Source: an uncultured Clostridia bacterium
Lineage (GTDB): Bacteria; Bacillota; Clostridia; Oscillospirales; Oscillospiraceae
DNA: 12,275 bases
NCBI GenBank assembly: GCA_947169005.1
Contig: CAMVOG010000044.1
Location: forward strand, 1 to 12,275
Direction of reading: 5' to 3'
Notes under the pieces: generated by a model
Database searches by the model: none
What the model was told of the DNA's origin: nothing
What the model saw: only the letters and a program-made list of their open reading frames with translations
In this document: positions 1 to 5,963 of the stretch, one piece after another
How the letters are laid out: every line of letters starts with the position of its first letter
How positions within the stretch are numbered: the first letter of the stretch is position 1
Made by a program: the position numbers and the translations under genes

Positions 1-30
1 AGCCAGATGCTCGTCGTTGAATTTGCCCAT
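1..30 (-). CDS. cysteine-rich two-module family protein, 5' fragment (third paralogue)
   Basis: Only the first ten codons are in the window, read leftwards from an ATG at 28-30. They give MGKFNDEHLA, which matches the start of the neighbouring gene at 684 (MGKYNEEHL) residue for residue apart from conservative changes. A GAGG ribosome binding site lies 8 nt upstream, the same spacing as in the neighbour. The gap to that neighbour's stop codon is 33 nt and has no promoter or terminator, so the two are probably one transcript from the promoter near 756-784. The cysteine modules themselves lie outside the window, so family membership rests on the N terminus and the context. I infer a tandem gene duplication. 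Confidence 0.7.
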   Translation of the reverse strand, partial: MGKFNDEHLA

Positions 31-63
31 ACTCTTTTCCTCGCTTTCCGTTGTTGATCTCTT

Positions 64-684
64 TTACTTTTGCTCGGGGCGGCCGCCCTGCTCGGCCCAA
101 TAAGCGTCGTTCTTCTCCTCGATCATGTCCATGATGTAGGCGCAGCAGTCGGGGAAACCGCCGAAATGCCGGTGAAGGGCAATGCACTTCACGCAGTTGC
201 CGTGATACCAGCAGTCGGAATGGGTGCAGCGGCAGGCCTGGTTCTTCTTGTCCTTCGCGATCTTGTCCCAGGCGCAGAGAATGTCGGAAATATCGACGCC
301 CTCGGCCTGACCGCGGGCAAGGATCCGCTCGCGGGAGCCGTCGGGATCGCCCTCGTCCACCAGGTCGTTGCCCTTGCCGCCGCCCTGGATCTTGTAGTGC
401 ATATTGTAACGGCGGTTCATAGGCACACCCTCCGACACCTTCTCATCAATGGGCCGCAGGCAGTCGGGGAATCCGTCAAAGGTACGGTGCAGGGTCATGC
501 ATTGGGTGCAGTTGTGGTTGTTGTGACAGCCGGTGCGGGGGCAGGTGCAGTACAGCTCGTTGGGATCGCCGGTGATCTTGTCCCACTCCTTGCGCTGCTG
601 CTTTTTCTGTTCCTCAGTCATTTCCTCCCAGGGGATGCCCAGGGTCAGGAGCTTTTTCAGATGCTCTTCATTGTATTTACCCAT
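64..684 (-). CDS. cysteine-rich protein with two 30-residue Cys/His modules (unknown function)
   Basis: I chose the ATG at 684 (206 aa) over the ATG at 699, because a GGAGG lies 8 nt upstream of 684 and falls inside the longer reading. The paralogue at 2051 starts equivalently. Two modules, residues 46-75 and 151-180, share one exact pattern: C-x-C-x4-C-x5-C-x2-C-x3-H-x8-C, with NC before the central CxxC, then HR, then P-D-C. Each is preceded by a W-D-K-I helix, so a roughly 100-residue unit has been duplicated. There is no signal peptide or membrane segment, so it is probably cytoplasmic. Six cysteines and a conserved histidine per module suggest metal (zinc or iron) binding; this is inference. 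The region between the modules is charged and Gly/Asp-rich. I do not recognise a characterised family. It is transcribed towards a further paralogue at the window edge, from a predicted LysR-controlled promoter. Confidence 0.9.
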   Translation of the reverse strand: MGKYNEEHLKKLLTLGIPWEEMTEEQKKQQRKEWDKITGDPNELYCTCPRTGCHNNHNCTQCMTLHRTFDGFPDCLRPIDEKVSEGVPMNRRYNMHYKIQGGGKGNDLVDEGDPDGSRERILARGQAEGVDISDILCAWDKIAKDKKNQACRCTHSDCWYHGNCVKCIALHRHFGGFPDCCAYIMDMIEEKNDAYWAEQGGRPEQK

Positions 685-706
685 ACTCAACGCCTCCATT
701 TCGATC

Positions 707-740
707 GGCCCTTACGGGCCATCCGTGTCCGCCGGGCGGA
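707..740 (-). promoter_or_regulatory. 5' UTR hairpins ahead of the Cys-rich gene
   Basis: Two short perfect dyads lie between the predicted transcription start (about 749) and the ribosome binding site. Read on the minus strand, one is TCCGCCCGGCGGA (728-740). The other is GGCCC-GTAA-GGGCC (707-720), a 5-bp stem closed by a GNRA-type tetraloop. The block GGATGGCCC at the start of the second hairpin recurs in the leader of the paralogue at 1986-1994, where it also begins a small hairpin (GGCC-CTGC-GGCC). This may be a shared leader element, or just stabilising stems. Confidence 0.4.
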
Positions 741-755
741 CTTCTGTCTGATTCT

Positions 756-784
756 ATGTTAATTCCGCGCCGTATTGAAATCAA
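756..784 (-). promoter_or_regulatory. predicted promoter of the left Cys-rich unit
   Basis: On the minus strand, TTGATT (779-784) and TAACAT (756-761) are separated by 17 nt. Each matches the sigma-A consensus at four of six positions, which suits an activator-dependent promoter. The predicted start is near 749, giving a leader of about 65 nt. The choice is supported by the identical geometry at the paralogue's promoter (1947-1975): the same 19-nt distance from the upstream dyad and a similar A-rich stretch between them. Confidence 0.6.
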
Positions 785-803
785 TTTGCTTTTCCGTGGG
801 ATC

Positions 804-820
804 GTTCACGGATGCTGAAC
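804..820 (-). promoter_or_regulatory. LysR-type operator dyad GTTCA-N7-TGAAC (left copy)
   Basis: Perfect inverted repeat with a 7-nt centre, containing the T-N11-A core typical of LysR-type regulator boxes. Its centre is about 63 nt upstream of the predicted transcription start, the usual position of a LysR recognition site. The second copy at 1911-1927 shares both half-sites and the 3' flank CGTGAACGATC. The LysR gene lies between the two copies, so it is the obvious candidate to bind both. Confidence 0.65.
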
Positions 821-832
821 GGTTCCGCGGCG

Positions 833-877
833 CAAAAAAAACCGCCTGTCGTTCCCGCGAGGGGGCGACAGGCGGTT
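833..877 (-). terminator. rho-independent terminator of the LysR-type gene
   Basis: A perfect 12-bp stem (866-877 with 840-851, arms AACCGCCTGTCG and CGACAGGCGGTT) has a 14-nt loop. On the minus strand it is followed by a run of T from the A tract at 834-841. It begins 8 nt beyond the stop codon of the LysR-type gene. It should isolate that gene from the promoter of the left Cys-rich unit directly downstream. Confidence 0.9.
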
Positions 878-885
878 ATGCTGCT

Positions 886-1779
886 TTAAGCGCTGAAATG
901 CTTCTGAATGACTTCCCGCACGGTCCGGACCAGCGGCCTTTCCACCGCCCCGGGCTTTTCCCTCAGCCAGTAGAGGTGCAGGGAGGGATCCACGTCCGCG
1001 TCCCGGATGGGCAGGAAGCGGGTGTTTTTCATCTGGTAGTTTTCGTAGACCTTTCTCACCATCGTAAAGGCCAGCTTTCCCGTGCGGTCCGCGTCCACAG
1101 CCCGCATCATTTCATAAAAGCTCTCGCACTCAAAGGTCACGGCGGGGAAGAGACCCTTGCCGGCAAACATTTCATTGAACAGCTCCCTCTGCGTATTTCC
1201 GGGGGGATAGGCTGTGAAATGCAGGTCCGCAAGCTCTGCCAGGGACACGGAGGAGCGGGAAGAAAGGGGATTTTGCATGGAGATCACACAGCCCATCTCC
1301 TGTCTGCGCAGAACGCAGCCCTCCAGAATGGGATCCGTCAGCTTCATGGCGACGATGCAGAAATCCACGTCGCCCCGCACAAGCTGAGGCACGATATTGC
1401 TGAGCGTGGATTGCGTCGATTTGATCTGAATATCCGGACATTGCTGCTCCAGCTCCAGAAGAAGGCCCGGAAAGCCCGCGATGGTCGGCGAGATCAGGCG
1501 GATCTGCTTCTTTTCGTTCCGGCGGAGCTGTTCGATCAGCCCGGTCCCGCGGGAGATCGCCTCCAGCGCAAGGCTGGCGCTGGGCAGAAAGGCTCTGCCG
1601 TAATCGTTGAGACGAATGCCCCGCCCGACCCGGTCAAAAAGGCTGGTCCCCAGCTCGCTCTCCAGCCTGCTGATGGACATGCTCAGGGTTGAGGGGGAGA
1701 TATACAGCTCCTCGGCGGCCCTGGTCAGATGCTCCAGCGTTGCCAGCTTTACGAAAAACTGCAGCTGCGCGAGATCCAT
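886..1779 (-). CDS. LysR-type transcriptional regulator
   Basis: 297 aa from the ATG at 1779. AAAGGAGG sits 8 nt upstream, which rules out the in-frame ATG at 1803 that contains it. Residues 1-60 are a typical LysR winged helix-turn-helix (AAEELYISPSTLSMSISRLE, then the ELGTSLFDRVGRGIRL wing), followed by a linker helix to about 85. From about 88 on is a type 2 periplasmic-binding-like effector domain (IRLISPTIAGFPGLLLELEQ, then DVDFCIVA). The length is normal for the family. It lies between two divergently facing genes for the same Cys-rich family. Both have a GTTCA-N7-TGAAC dyad upstream, and one dyad is in the intergenic region shared with its own promoter. I infer it regulates both units and itself; the ligand is unknown. 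Confidence 0.95.
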   Translation of the reverse strand: MDLAQLQFFVKLATLEHLTRAAEELYISPSTLSMSISRLESELGTSLFDRVGRGIRLNDYGRAFLPSASLALEAISRGTGLIEQLRRNEKKQIRLISPTIAGFPGLLLELEQQCPDIQIKSTQSTLSNIVPQLVRGDVDFCIVAMKLTDPILEGCVLRRQEMGCVISMQNPLSSRSSVSLAELADLHFTAYPPGNTQRELFNEMFAGKGLFPAVTFECESFYEMMRAVDADRTGKLAFTMVRKVYENYQMKNTRFLPIRDADVDPSLHLYWLREKPGAVERPLVRTVREVIQKHFSA

Positions 1780-1849
1780 GTCTGAGGCCTCCTTTCCGTT
1801 CATATTTTCGTAATTAATGTTTAACTATTTTCCACATATATTTTTAAAT

Positions 1850-1878
1850 ATTATAGCATCCGGGAGTGGAAATGTCCA
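1850..1878 (-). promoter_or_regulatory. promoter of the LysR-type gene
   Basis: On the minus strand, TGGACA (1873-1878) and a perfect TATAAT (1850-1855) are 17 nt apart, eleven of twelve consensus positions. The predicted start is near 1843, so the leader is about 60 nt. A 10-bp dyad (1881-1907) abuts the -35 and the LysR-type box lies just beyond, which fits autoregulation. Confidence 0.8.
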
Positions 1879-1880
1879 CA

Positions 1881-1907
1881 CTTCTTTTTCAGACTGTGAA
1901 AAAGAAG
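1881..1907. promoter_or_regulatory. 10-bp AT-rich dyad with N7 centre between divergent promoters
   Basis: CTTCTTTTTC, then AGACTGT, then GAAAAAGAAG: a perfect 10-bp inverted repeat with a 7-nt centre. It lies 2 nt from the -35 of the LysR-type promoter and 3 nt from the GTTCA-N7-TGAAC box. The same N7 dyad layout suggests a second binding site, perhaps for autoregulation. It has no counterpart at the left promoter (around 821-840). No transcript is expected to need a terminator here. Confidence 0.5.
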
Positions 1908-1910
1908 ATT

Positions 1911-1927
1911 GTTCAAAAAGCGTGAAC
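1911..1927 (+). promoter_or_regulatory. LysR-type operator dyad GTTCA-N7-TGAAC (right copy)
   Basis: Perfect dyad identical in half-sites and spacing to 804-820, followed by the same GATC flank and an A-rich stretch containing ACGGAA. It ends exactly 19 nt before the predicted -35 at 1947, as at the left copy. Its centre is about -64 from the predicted transcription start near 1983. The T-N11-A core fits a LysR-type recognition site. Confidence 0.65.
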
Positions 1928-1946
1928 GATCACGGAAGAAAGAAAA

Positions 1947-1975
1947 TTGTATTATTTATAAAAACCGCTTATGCT
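1947..1975 (+). promoter_or_regulatory. predicted promoter of the right Cys-rich/SBP unit
   Basis: TTGTAT (1947-1952) and TATGCT (1970-1975) are 17 nt apart. The match to consensus is weak, as expected for an activated promoter. It was chosen because its register relative to the upstream dyad is identical to the left copy. Other -10-like words (TATTAT at 1950, TATAAA at 1957) lack a -35 at a good distance. The leader is about 68 nt and holds the shared GGATGGCCC word at 1986-1994. Confidence 0.5.
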
Positions 1976-2050
1976 GAGAGTACAAGGATGGCCCTGCGGC
2001 CGCTGATGAGTATGGAAAGAGCTTGAGCCTGAGTGAAGGAGGTCGATCAA

Positions 2051-2656
2051 ATGAATCCATTGCTGGAGGAACATCTGAGAAAGCTTGACCCCTCGGGGAT
2101 CAGATGGGAGGACAAGACCGAGGAGCAGAAGGAGGCCCTGCGGCGGGAATGGGACGCGGTCGTCGGCGTGCCCAGGAACCTGACCTGCACCTGCCCGCGC
2201 ACCTTCTGTGAGAACAATCACAACTGCCAGTTCTGCATGGCGACCCATCGCAGTTACGGCAGTCTTCCCGATTGCCTGCGCCTGGTGGACGACAAGCTCA
2301 ATGCGGATGTGCCCCTTGAAAAGCGGCACAACATCCATTCCCACATGAACAACAACCAGCCCGTGGCCATCAACAGGGAAGAGTATCACAACCGCATTGC
2401 CGAGGCTGTGAAGAACGATCCCGACGCGATGGAGGCCGGCCGCCAGCGTGCCAAGGTCTGGCACGACCTGGTCAGAAATCCCGAAAACGTCAAGTGCCGC
2501 TGCAAGATGACGGACTGCCGCTTCCATGGCAACTGCACCAAGTGCATCGCCCTTCATCGGCATTTCGACGGTTTCCCCAGCTGCTGCGAATCGATCCATG
2601 ACAAGATCGCCGCGGCGATCCTGGCCTACCGGGCGGAGCAGGCGGCAGCCGAGTAA
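2051..2656 (+). CDS. cysteine-rich protein with two 30-residue Cys/His modules (unknown function), right paralogue
   Basis: 201 aa from the ATG at 2051. AGGAGG at 2037-2042 lies 8 nt upstream, so the in-frame GTG at 2033 is rejected. It is a clear paralogue of the protein at 64-684: the N-terminal 95 residues align without gaps (EEHL, then GI-W-E, T-E-E-Q-K, R-E-W-D). Modules at residues 46-75 and 149-178 keep the pattern C-x-C-x4-C-x5-C-x2-C-x3-H-x8-C. The stretch NCTKCIALHRHF in module 2 is almost unchanged between paralogues, whereas the inter-module linker (about 100-130) has diverged. This points to selection on the modules. It is predicted to be soluble and cytoplasmic, with metal binding inferred from Cys/His content. 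It is the first gene of the unit; the lipoprotein gene follows 56 nt later with no terminator. Confidence 0.9.
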   Translation: MNPLLEEHLRKLDPSGIRWEDKTEEQKEALRREWDAVVGVPRNLTCTCPRTFCENNHNCQFCMATHRSYGSLPDCLRLVDDKLNADVPLEKRHNIHSHMNNNQPVAINREEYHNRIAEAVKNDPDAMEAGRQRAKVWHDLVRNPENVKCRCKMTDCRFHGNCTKCIALHRHFDGFPSCCESIHDKIAAAILAYRAEQAAAE

Positions 2657-2712
2657 CCCCCGGGTCCCACCCCCGCAAAGCGTACCAAGAAAAAACTGAA
2701 AGGAGAATACCT

Positions 2713-4551
2713 ATGAAACGCGTACTTGTGCTTATCCTCGTTCTGGCATTTGCTTTCGCTCTCTTTGCAGGCTGCGGCGGCAATACGACCGGCACCACCG
2801 CGGGCACGACAGAGCAGCAGTCCGGCGGCAGCACCGCGGGCACGACGGAGCAGCAGTCCGGCGGCAGCACCGCGGGCACCACGGAGCAGCAGTCCGGCGG
2901 CAGCACCGCGGGCACCACGGAGCAGCAGTCCGGCGGCGCCGAGACCACGGAGCCCGCGGGCGGCGAGACGGCGGAGGAACTGCCTTTTGCCGCCGGCAAG
3001 TACAAGGCCGATGCCAACGGCCTGGCCCTTGAGAAATATGACTATCCTCTGCCCCTGACCACCTCCGATGAGGTCATCTCCATCTGGACGTCCTGCTATA
3101 CCCCGGAGTATTTGGAGGAGGAGGGGTATGATTCCATGCCCTTCGCTCAGGAGGTATTCAACCGCACCGGTGTCCACACGGAGCATGTGATGGCTCCCTC
3201 CACCTCCCGCGCGGAGAACTTCTCGGTCCTTCTGGCCTCCGACGACCTGATGGATATCATGACCCAGCCTCAGTCCTTCTACGGCGGCCCCATTGAGAAG
3301 GCCATCGAGGAAGAGGGCTACTTTGTCAACCTCTATGATTATCGCATGTATATGCCCAACTACGTTTATGAGGTCACCAAGGATCCCGAGGACCGCAACA
3401 CCATCCATAAGGCCTTCCTGCGTGACGACCTGTGGGCGGTCATGTATGAGCTGAGAGCAGTCAAGGAACTGAGCTCCGGCGCCTTTGCCCGCGGCGACTG
3501 GCTCTATAAGATGGGTAAAACGAATAAGGATATCAAGACCTTTGACGATTATCACGACATGTTCACCTTCTTCAAGACGATGGACACCTGCGAGTATCCG
3601 GCCACGCTGCTGAAGACCCTGGAGTTGGCCGGCGCCTACGAATGGGTCGGATACGATACCTATTGCTGCTGCTCCGTTACCAGCACCCAGGTCGTGAAGG
3701 ACGGCAAGGTCTATCTTTCCAACCTGCAGGAGAACGATAAGGAACTCATGCAGCTCCTCGTCGATTGGTACAAGGAGGGTCTGCTTGATCCCAACTGGAC
3801 CTCTTACGCCAACATTCCCGACATCGGCGACAGGATCACGACCGGAAAGCTCGGCTACATTGCTGGCACCCGCGCCACTACAATGAAGTCCAACGATTCG
3901 GCAATTCCCGAGGACGCACCCGTCGGCTGGGTCGCCATGACCAAGCCGCAGCGCTACGAAGGGCAGACCCTGCACCTGGGCTTCCAGACGGACCGTATCT
4001 ACTGGGGCAGCGCCGGCATCTCCGCCAAGTGTGAAAACATTCCGCTGGCCGTCACCTGGCTTGATTGGCGTTACAGCGAGGAGGGCTCCTTCCTCTATGG
4101 CTACGGCGTCGAGGGCGTGAGTTGGGAGTATGACGACGCGGGCAACGTGGTGATCACCGATTTTATCACCAGCCATCCCGGCGGATGGACCATGATCATG
4201 CTGACCTACGCTCTGAACAGTATCTGCGAGCCCGGCCTGTATATCAACTACGCCTGGAACGCTCCCGGCAATGAGGTTGCCTTCCAGTACACCCAGGATT
4301 GGGAGGACGTTCCCCACGACGATCTGTACGTTTATCCCTCCGGTATCTCCTATAATGATGAACAGAATGAGAAGATCGCCAGCATTTCCGCTGACCTGAG
4401 TACCTACCTTGAGGAGAATTACCTCTCCTTTGTCGACGGCTCCAAGCCCATGAGCGATTGGGACGAATACGTAGAGGGCGCGAAGGCGGTCGGCAGCGAG
4501 GAGCTTGCCGCGGTCTACCAGGAGGCCTACGATGCCTTCATGAACAGCTGA
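2713..4551 (+). CDS. solute-binding lipoprotein, family-1/LplA-like, with repeat linker
   Basis: 612 aa with an AAGGAG site before the ATG. Residues 1-20 form a lipoprotein signal peptide ending in the lipobox LFAG-C21, so the mature protein should be lipid-anchored on the outer face of the membrane. Residues 27-74 are four copies of a 12-residue Thr/Ser/Gly/Gln repeat, a flexible spacer, followed by an acidic stretch. The rest resembles the large ABC-transporter substrate-binding proteins of the LplA/LipO type (EVFNRTGV, then VLLASDDLMDIM), usually about 500-550 aa, that bind carbohydrates. The ligand cannot be read from the sequence. An odd feature is three consecutive cysteines at 318-320, unusual for an exported protein. 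No permease or ATPase gene accompanies it. It may serve a transporter encoded elsewhere or act as a surface receptor for the adjoining system. Confidence 0.85.
   Translation: MKRVLVLILVLAFAFALFAGCGGNTTGTTAGTTEQQSGGSTAGTTEQQSGGSTAGTTEQQSGGSTAGTTEQQSGGAETTEPAGGETAEELPFAAGKYKADANGLALEKYDYPLPLTTSDEVISIWTSCYTPEYLEEEGYDSMPFAQEVFNRTGVHTEHVMAPSTSRAENFSVLLASDDLMDIMTQPQSFYGGPIEKAIEEEGYFVNLYDYRMYMPNYVYEVTKDPEDRNTIHKAFLRDDLWAVMYELRAVKELSSGAFARGDWLYKMGKTNKDIKTFDDYHDMFTFFKTMDTCEYPATLLKTLELAGAYEWVGYDTYCCCSVTSTQVVKDGKVYLSNLQENDKELMQLLVDWYKEGLLDPNWTSYANIPDIGDRITTGKLGYIAGTRATTMKSNDSAIPEDAPVGWVAMTKPQRYEGQTLHLGFQTDRIYWGSAGISAKCENIPLAVTWLDWRYSEEGSFLYGYGVEGVSWEYDDAGNVVITDFITSHPGGWTMIMLTYALNSICEPGLYINYAWNAPGNEVAFQYTQDWEDVPHDDLYVYPSGISYNDEQNEKIASISADLSTYLEENYLSFVDGSKPMSDWDEYVEGAKAVGSEELAAVYQEAYDAFMNS
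2791..2934 (+). repeat. 4 x 36-bp in-frame tandem repeat in the lipoprotein linker
   Basis: Four contiguous 36-bp units, each encoding G-(T/S)-T-A-G-T-T-E-Q-Q-S-G. Units 3 and 4 are identical in DNA; units 1 and 2 differ at a few positions, consistent with recent expansion at the 3' end. Whole-unit gain or loss keeps the frame, so linker length could vary between strains. Confidence 0.95.
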
Positions 4552-4599
4552 TCGAACAATTATCTGATTTTTCCCCTTTCATTATCTTTTTCTGCGCGG

Positions 4600-4628
4600 G
4601 CGCAAGGCGGCTTTATGCCGCCTTGCGC
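4600..4628 (+). terminator. 12-bp hairpin after the lipoprotein gene, weak terminator
   Basis: Perfect stem GCGCAAGGCGGC / GCCGCCTTGCGC with loop TTTAT, 48 nt after the stop codon. The following bases (ATTTAAGG) form only a poor U tract, so it may be a leaky terminator or a 3'-end stabiliser. It would reduce, not abolish, read-through into the cupin gene, which has its own promoter. Confidence 0.55.
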
Positions 4629-4651
4629 ATTTAAGGGAATCATGCTATGAT
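4623..4651 (+). promoter_or_regulatory. predicted extended -10 promoter of the cupin gene
   Basis: TATGAT (4646-4651) is preceded by TG-N (4643-4645), an extended -10, and a weak TTGCGC lies 17 nt upstream inside the right arm of the hairpin. The predicted start is near 4658, giving a leader of about 70 nt. Because the -35 overlaps the hairpin arm, the cupin gene may be expressed apart from the lipoprotein. Confidence 0.5.
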
Positions 4652-4661
4652 ATATTTAAAG

Positions 4662-4687
4662 CCGCACGGAGGGCCTTCCCTGTGCGG
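4662..4687 (+). promoter_or_regulatory. 5' leader hairpin of the cupin mRNA
   Basis: CCGCAC (4662-4667) pairs with GTGCGG (4682-4687), and AGGG pairs with CCCT inside, with a GG bulge and loop CCTT. It begins only a few bases after the predicted start of transcription and has no U tract. A 5' stabilising stem is likeliest. I see no riboswitch consensus. Confidence 0.35.
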
Positions 4688-4730
4688 AACCCCTGCGGAT
4701 ACGGCCAAATACCGAAGAGGAGGAATAGCC

Positions 4731-5945
4731 ATGAGCTTTTATGATGAATACGTATACGAGCTGCCGGCCTATGAACTGCCCAGGGAGGGGGCGACCGCGC
4801 CCTCGGCGGCTTTCTTCAACGGCAGACAGAGTATCCCCGGCTCATCGGTGCAGATGGGCTTTACCGTGGTCACCAAGGAAATGACCGAGGGCTTCCCGCA
4901 TTTCCATCATTCCCGGGAGGAATACTACATGTTTTCCGGGGCAGATCTCTGCAACTTCTTCGATTTTGACGCGGAGATCGAGCTGTGGATGGGGGAGGAC
5001 CCCGACGAGATGGAGAAGCTGACCATCACGAAGCCCATGCTGGTACGCATCCCGGAGAATATGTGGCACGGGCCGATTCGCTATAAGCGCGTCGGCAAGC
5101 CCGTGGCCTTCTCCGCCTGCTTCATGGATGGGGACCTGGGGAAGATCACCCGTGTCATCCGGGAGGACGACACGGTGGAGTATCCCTTCTACAGCACGGA
5201 GCTGAACGCCTGCCGCCTGGACGCCGGGGCCCGCTGTACGGGCTGCGGCAAATGCGTGCGGGACTATCTGGACGATCCCGCCGCCGCGCCGGACCCGGCC
5301 CTGGCCGGCGCCTTCCGCTGGGCGCGGGAGCTGGTGGAGACCGGCGGCGCCCCCGCCACAGGATGTTACGATCAGTACCTTTATGAGTATCCCGTGGAAT
5401 GGCACTCCTTCGGGGATATGTACGCCAATCCCCGGGGCAAGTTCAAGGGCATTACCCAGATGCCCGGCTCCCGCTTCTTCGGCGGCTTTTCCGTGGCCTT
5501 GAAGCCCAATTCCATGGAGGTGCCCCATATCCACACGGTCAACGACGAGTACCTGTGGTTCATCGGCTCCAATCTGGCGGACCCCCTGGATTATGACGGG
5601 GAGGTGGAGCTGATGCTGGGCTGGGACCCGGAGCATATGGAGAAGCTGACGCTGACGAAGCCCTGCGTGGTCCGCGTCCCCGCCAATATGTGGCACTGTC
5701 CCATCCTCTTCAAGCGGGTGGATAAGCCCATCGCCTTCTTCCCGCTGTATCCCGATGGGGACTGGTCCAAGATCGTGCGCCGCCCCCGGGCGGACGGCAG
5801 CGACGAATATCTCTTCGAGGCGGCCAGCCTGCGGAAGTGCGTCTACAACACGAAGAAATACTGCGTATACTGCGGCAAATGCTACCGGGACAAGGATCTG
5901 AAGGTTCGCGGCGGTATCTTTACCTACAAGAAAAAAGAGGGCTGA
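4731..5945 (+). CDS. bicupin protein with two CxxCxxC clusters (unknown function)
   Basis: 404 aa from the ATG at 4731, which follows GAGGAGG; the in-frame ATG at 4647 lies in the promoter and is rejected. The protein is a tandem duplication of a cupin-like half plus a cysteine tail. Half 1 has H57, H59, E64 (H-x-H-x4-E, as in cupin motif 1), H113 after PENMW, and C161, C169, C172, C175. Half 2 has H266, H268, E273, H322 and C370, C378, C381, C384. Every pair is exactly 209 residues apart. The two His-x-His/Glu sets probably bind one metal each. The C-x7-C-x2-C-x2-C tails (both containing CGKC-x-RD) could bind Fe-S or zinc; this is inference. There is no signal peptide. It may be an enzyme or sensor for the same compound that the lipoprotein and LysR-type regulator respond to. 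I do not recognise a named family. Confidence 0.85.
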   Translation: MSFYDEYVYELPAYELPREGATAPSAAFFNGRQSIPGSSVQMGFTVVTKEMTEGFPHFHHSREEYYMFSGADLCNFFDFDAEIELWMGEDPDEMEKLTITKPMLVRIPENMWHGPIRYKRVGKPVAFSACFMDGDLGKITRVIREDDTVEYPFYSTELNACRLDAGARCTGCGKCVRDYLDDPAAAPDPALAGAFRWARELVETGGAPATGCYDQYLYEYPVEWHSFGDMYANPRGKFKGITQMPGSRFFGGFSVALKPNSMEVPHIHTVNDEYLWFIGSNLADPLDYDGEVELMLGWDPEHMEKLTLTKPCVVRVPANMWHCPILFKRVDKPIAFFPLYPDGDWSKIVRRPRADGSDEYLFEAASLRKCVYNTKKYCVYCGKCYRDKDLKVRGGIFTYKKKEG

Positions 5946-5963
5946 GCCCCCCAAATAGCAGAA

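Noticed and set aside
70..762. 230-codon plus-strand frame over the left Cys-rich gene
   Set aside because: The minus-strand gene has an RBS, conserved modules and a paralogue; the plus frame is featureless.
2791..2934. Repeat tract as a DNA regulatory or recombination site
   Set aside because: The 36-bp unit is exactly in frame, encodes a classic flexible lipoprotein spacer and is explained by that role.
2626..4317. 563-codon open frame antisense to the lipoprotein gene
   Set aside because: It is the GC-rich mirror of a gene with clear signal peptide, repeats and binding-protein motifs. The antisense product is Gly/Val/Leu-rich with no domain, and no RBS was noted.
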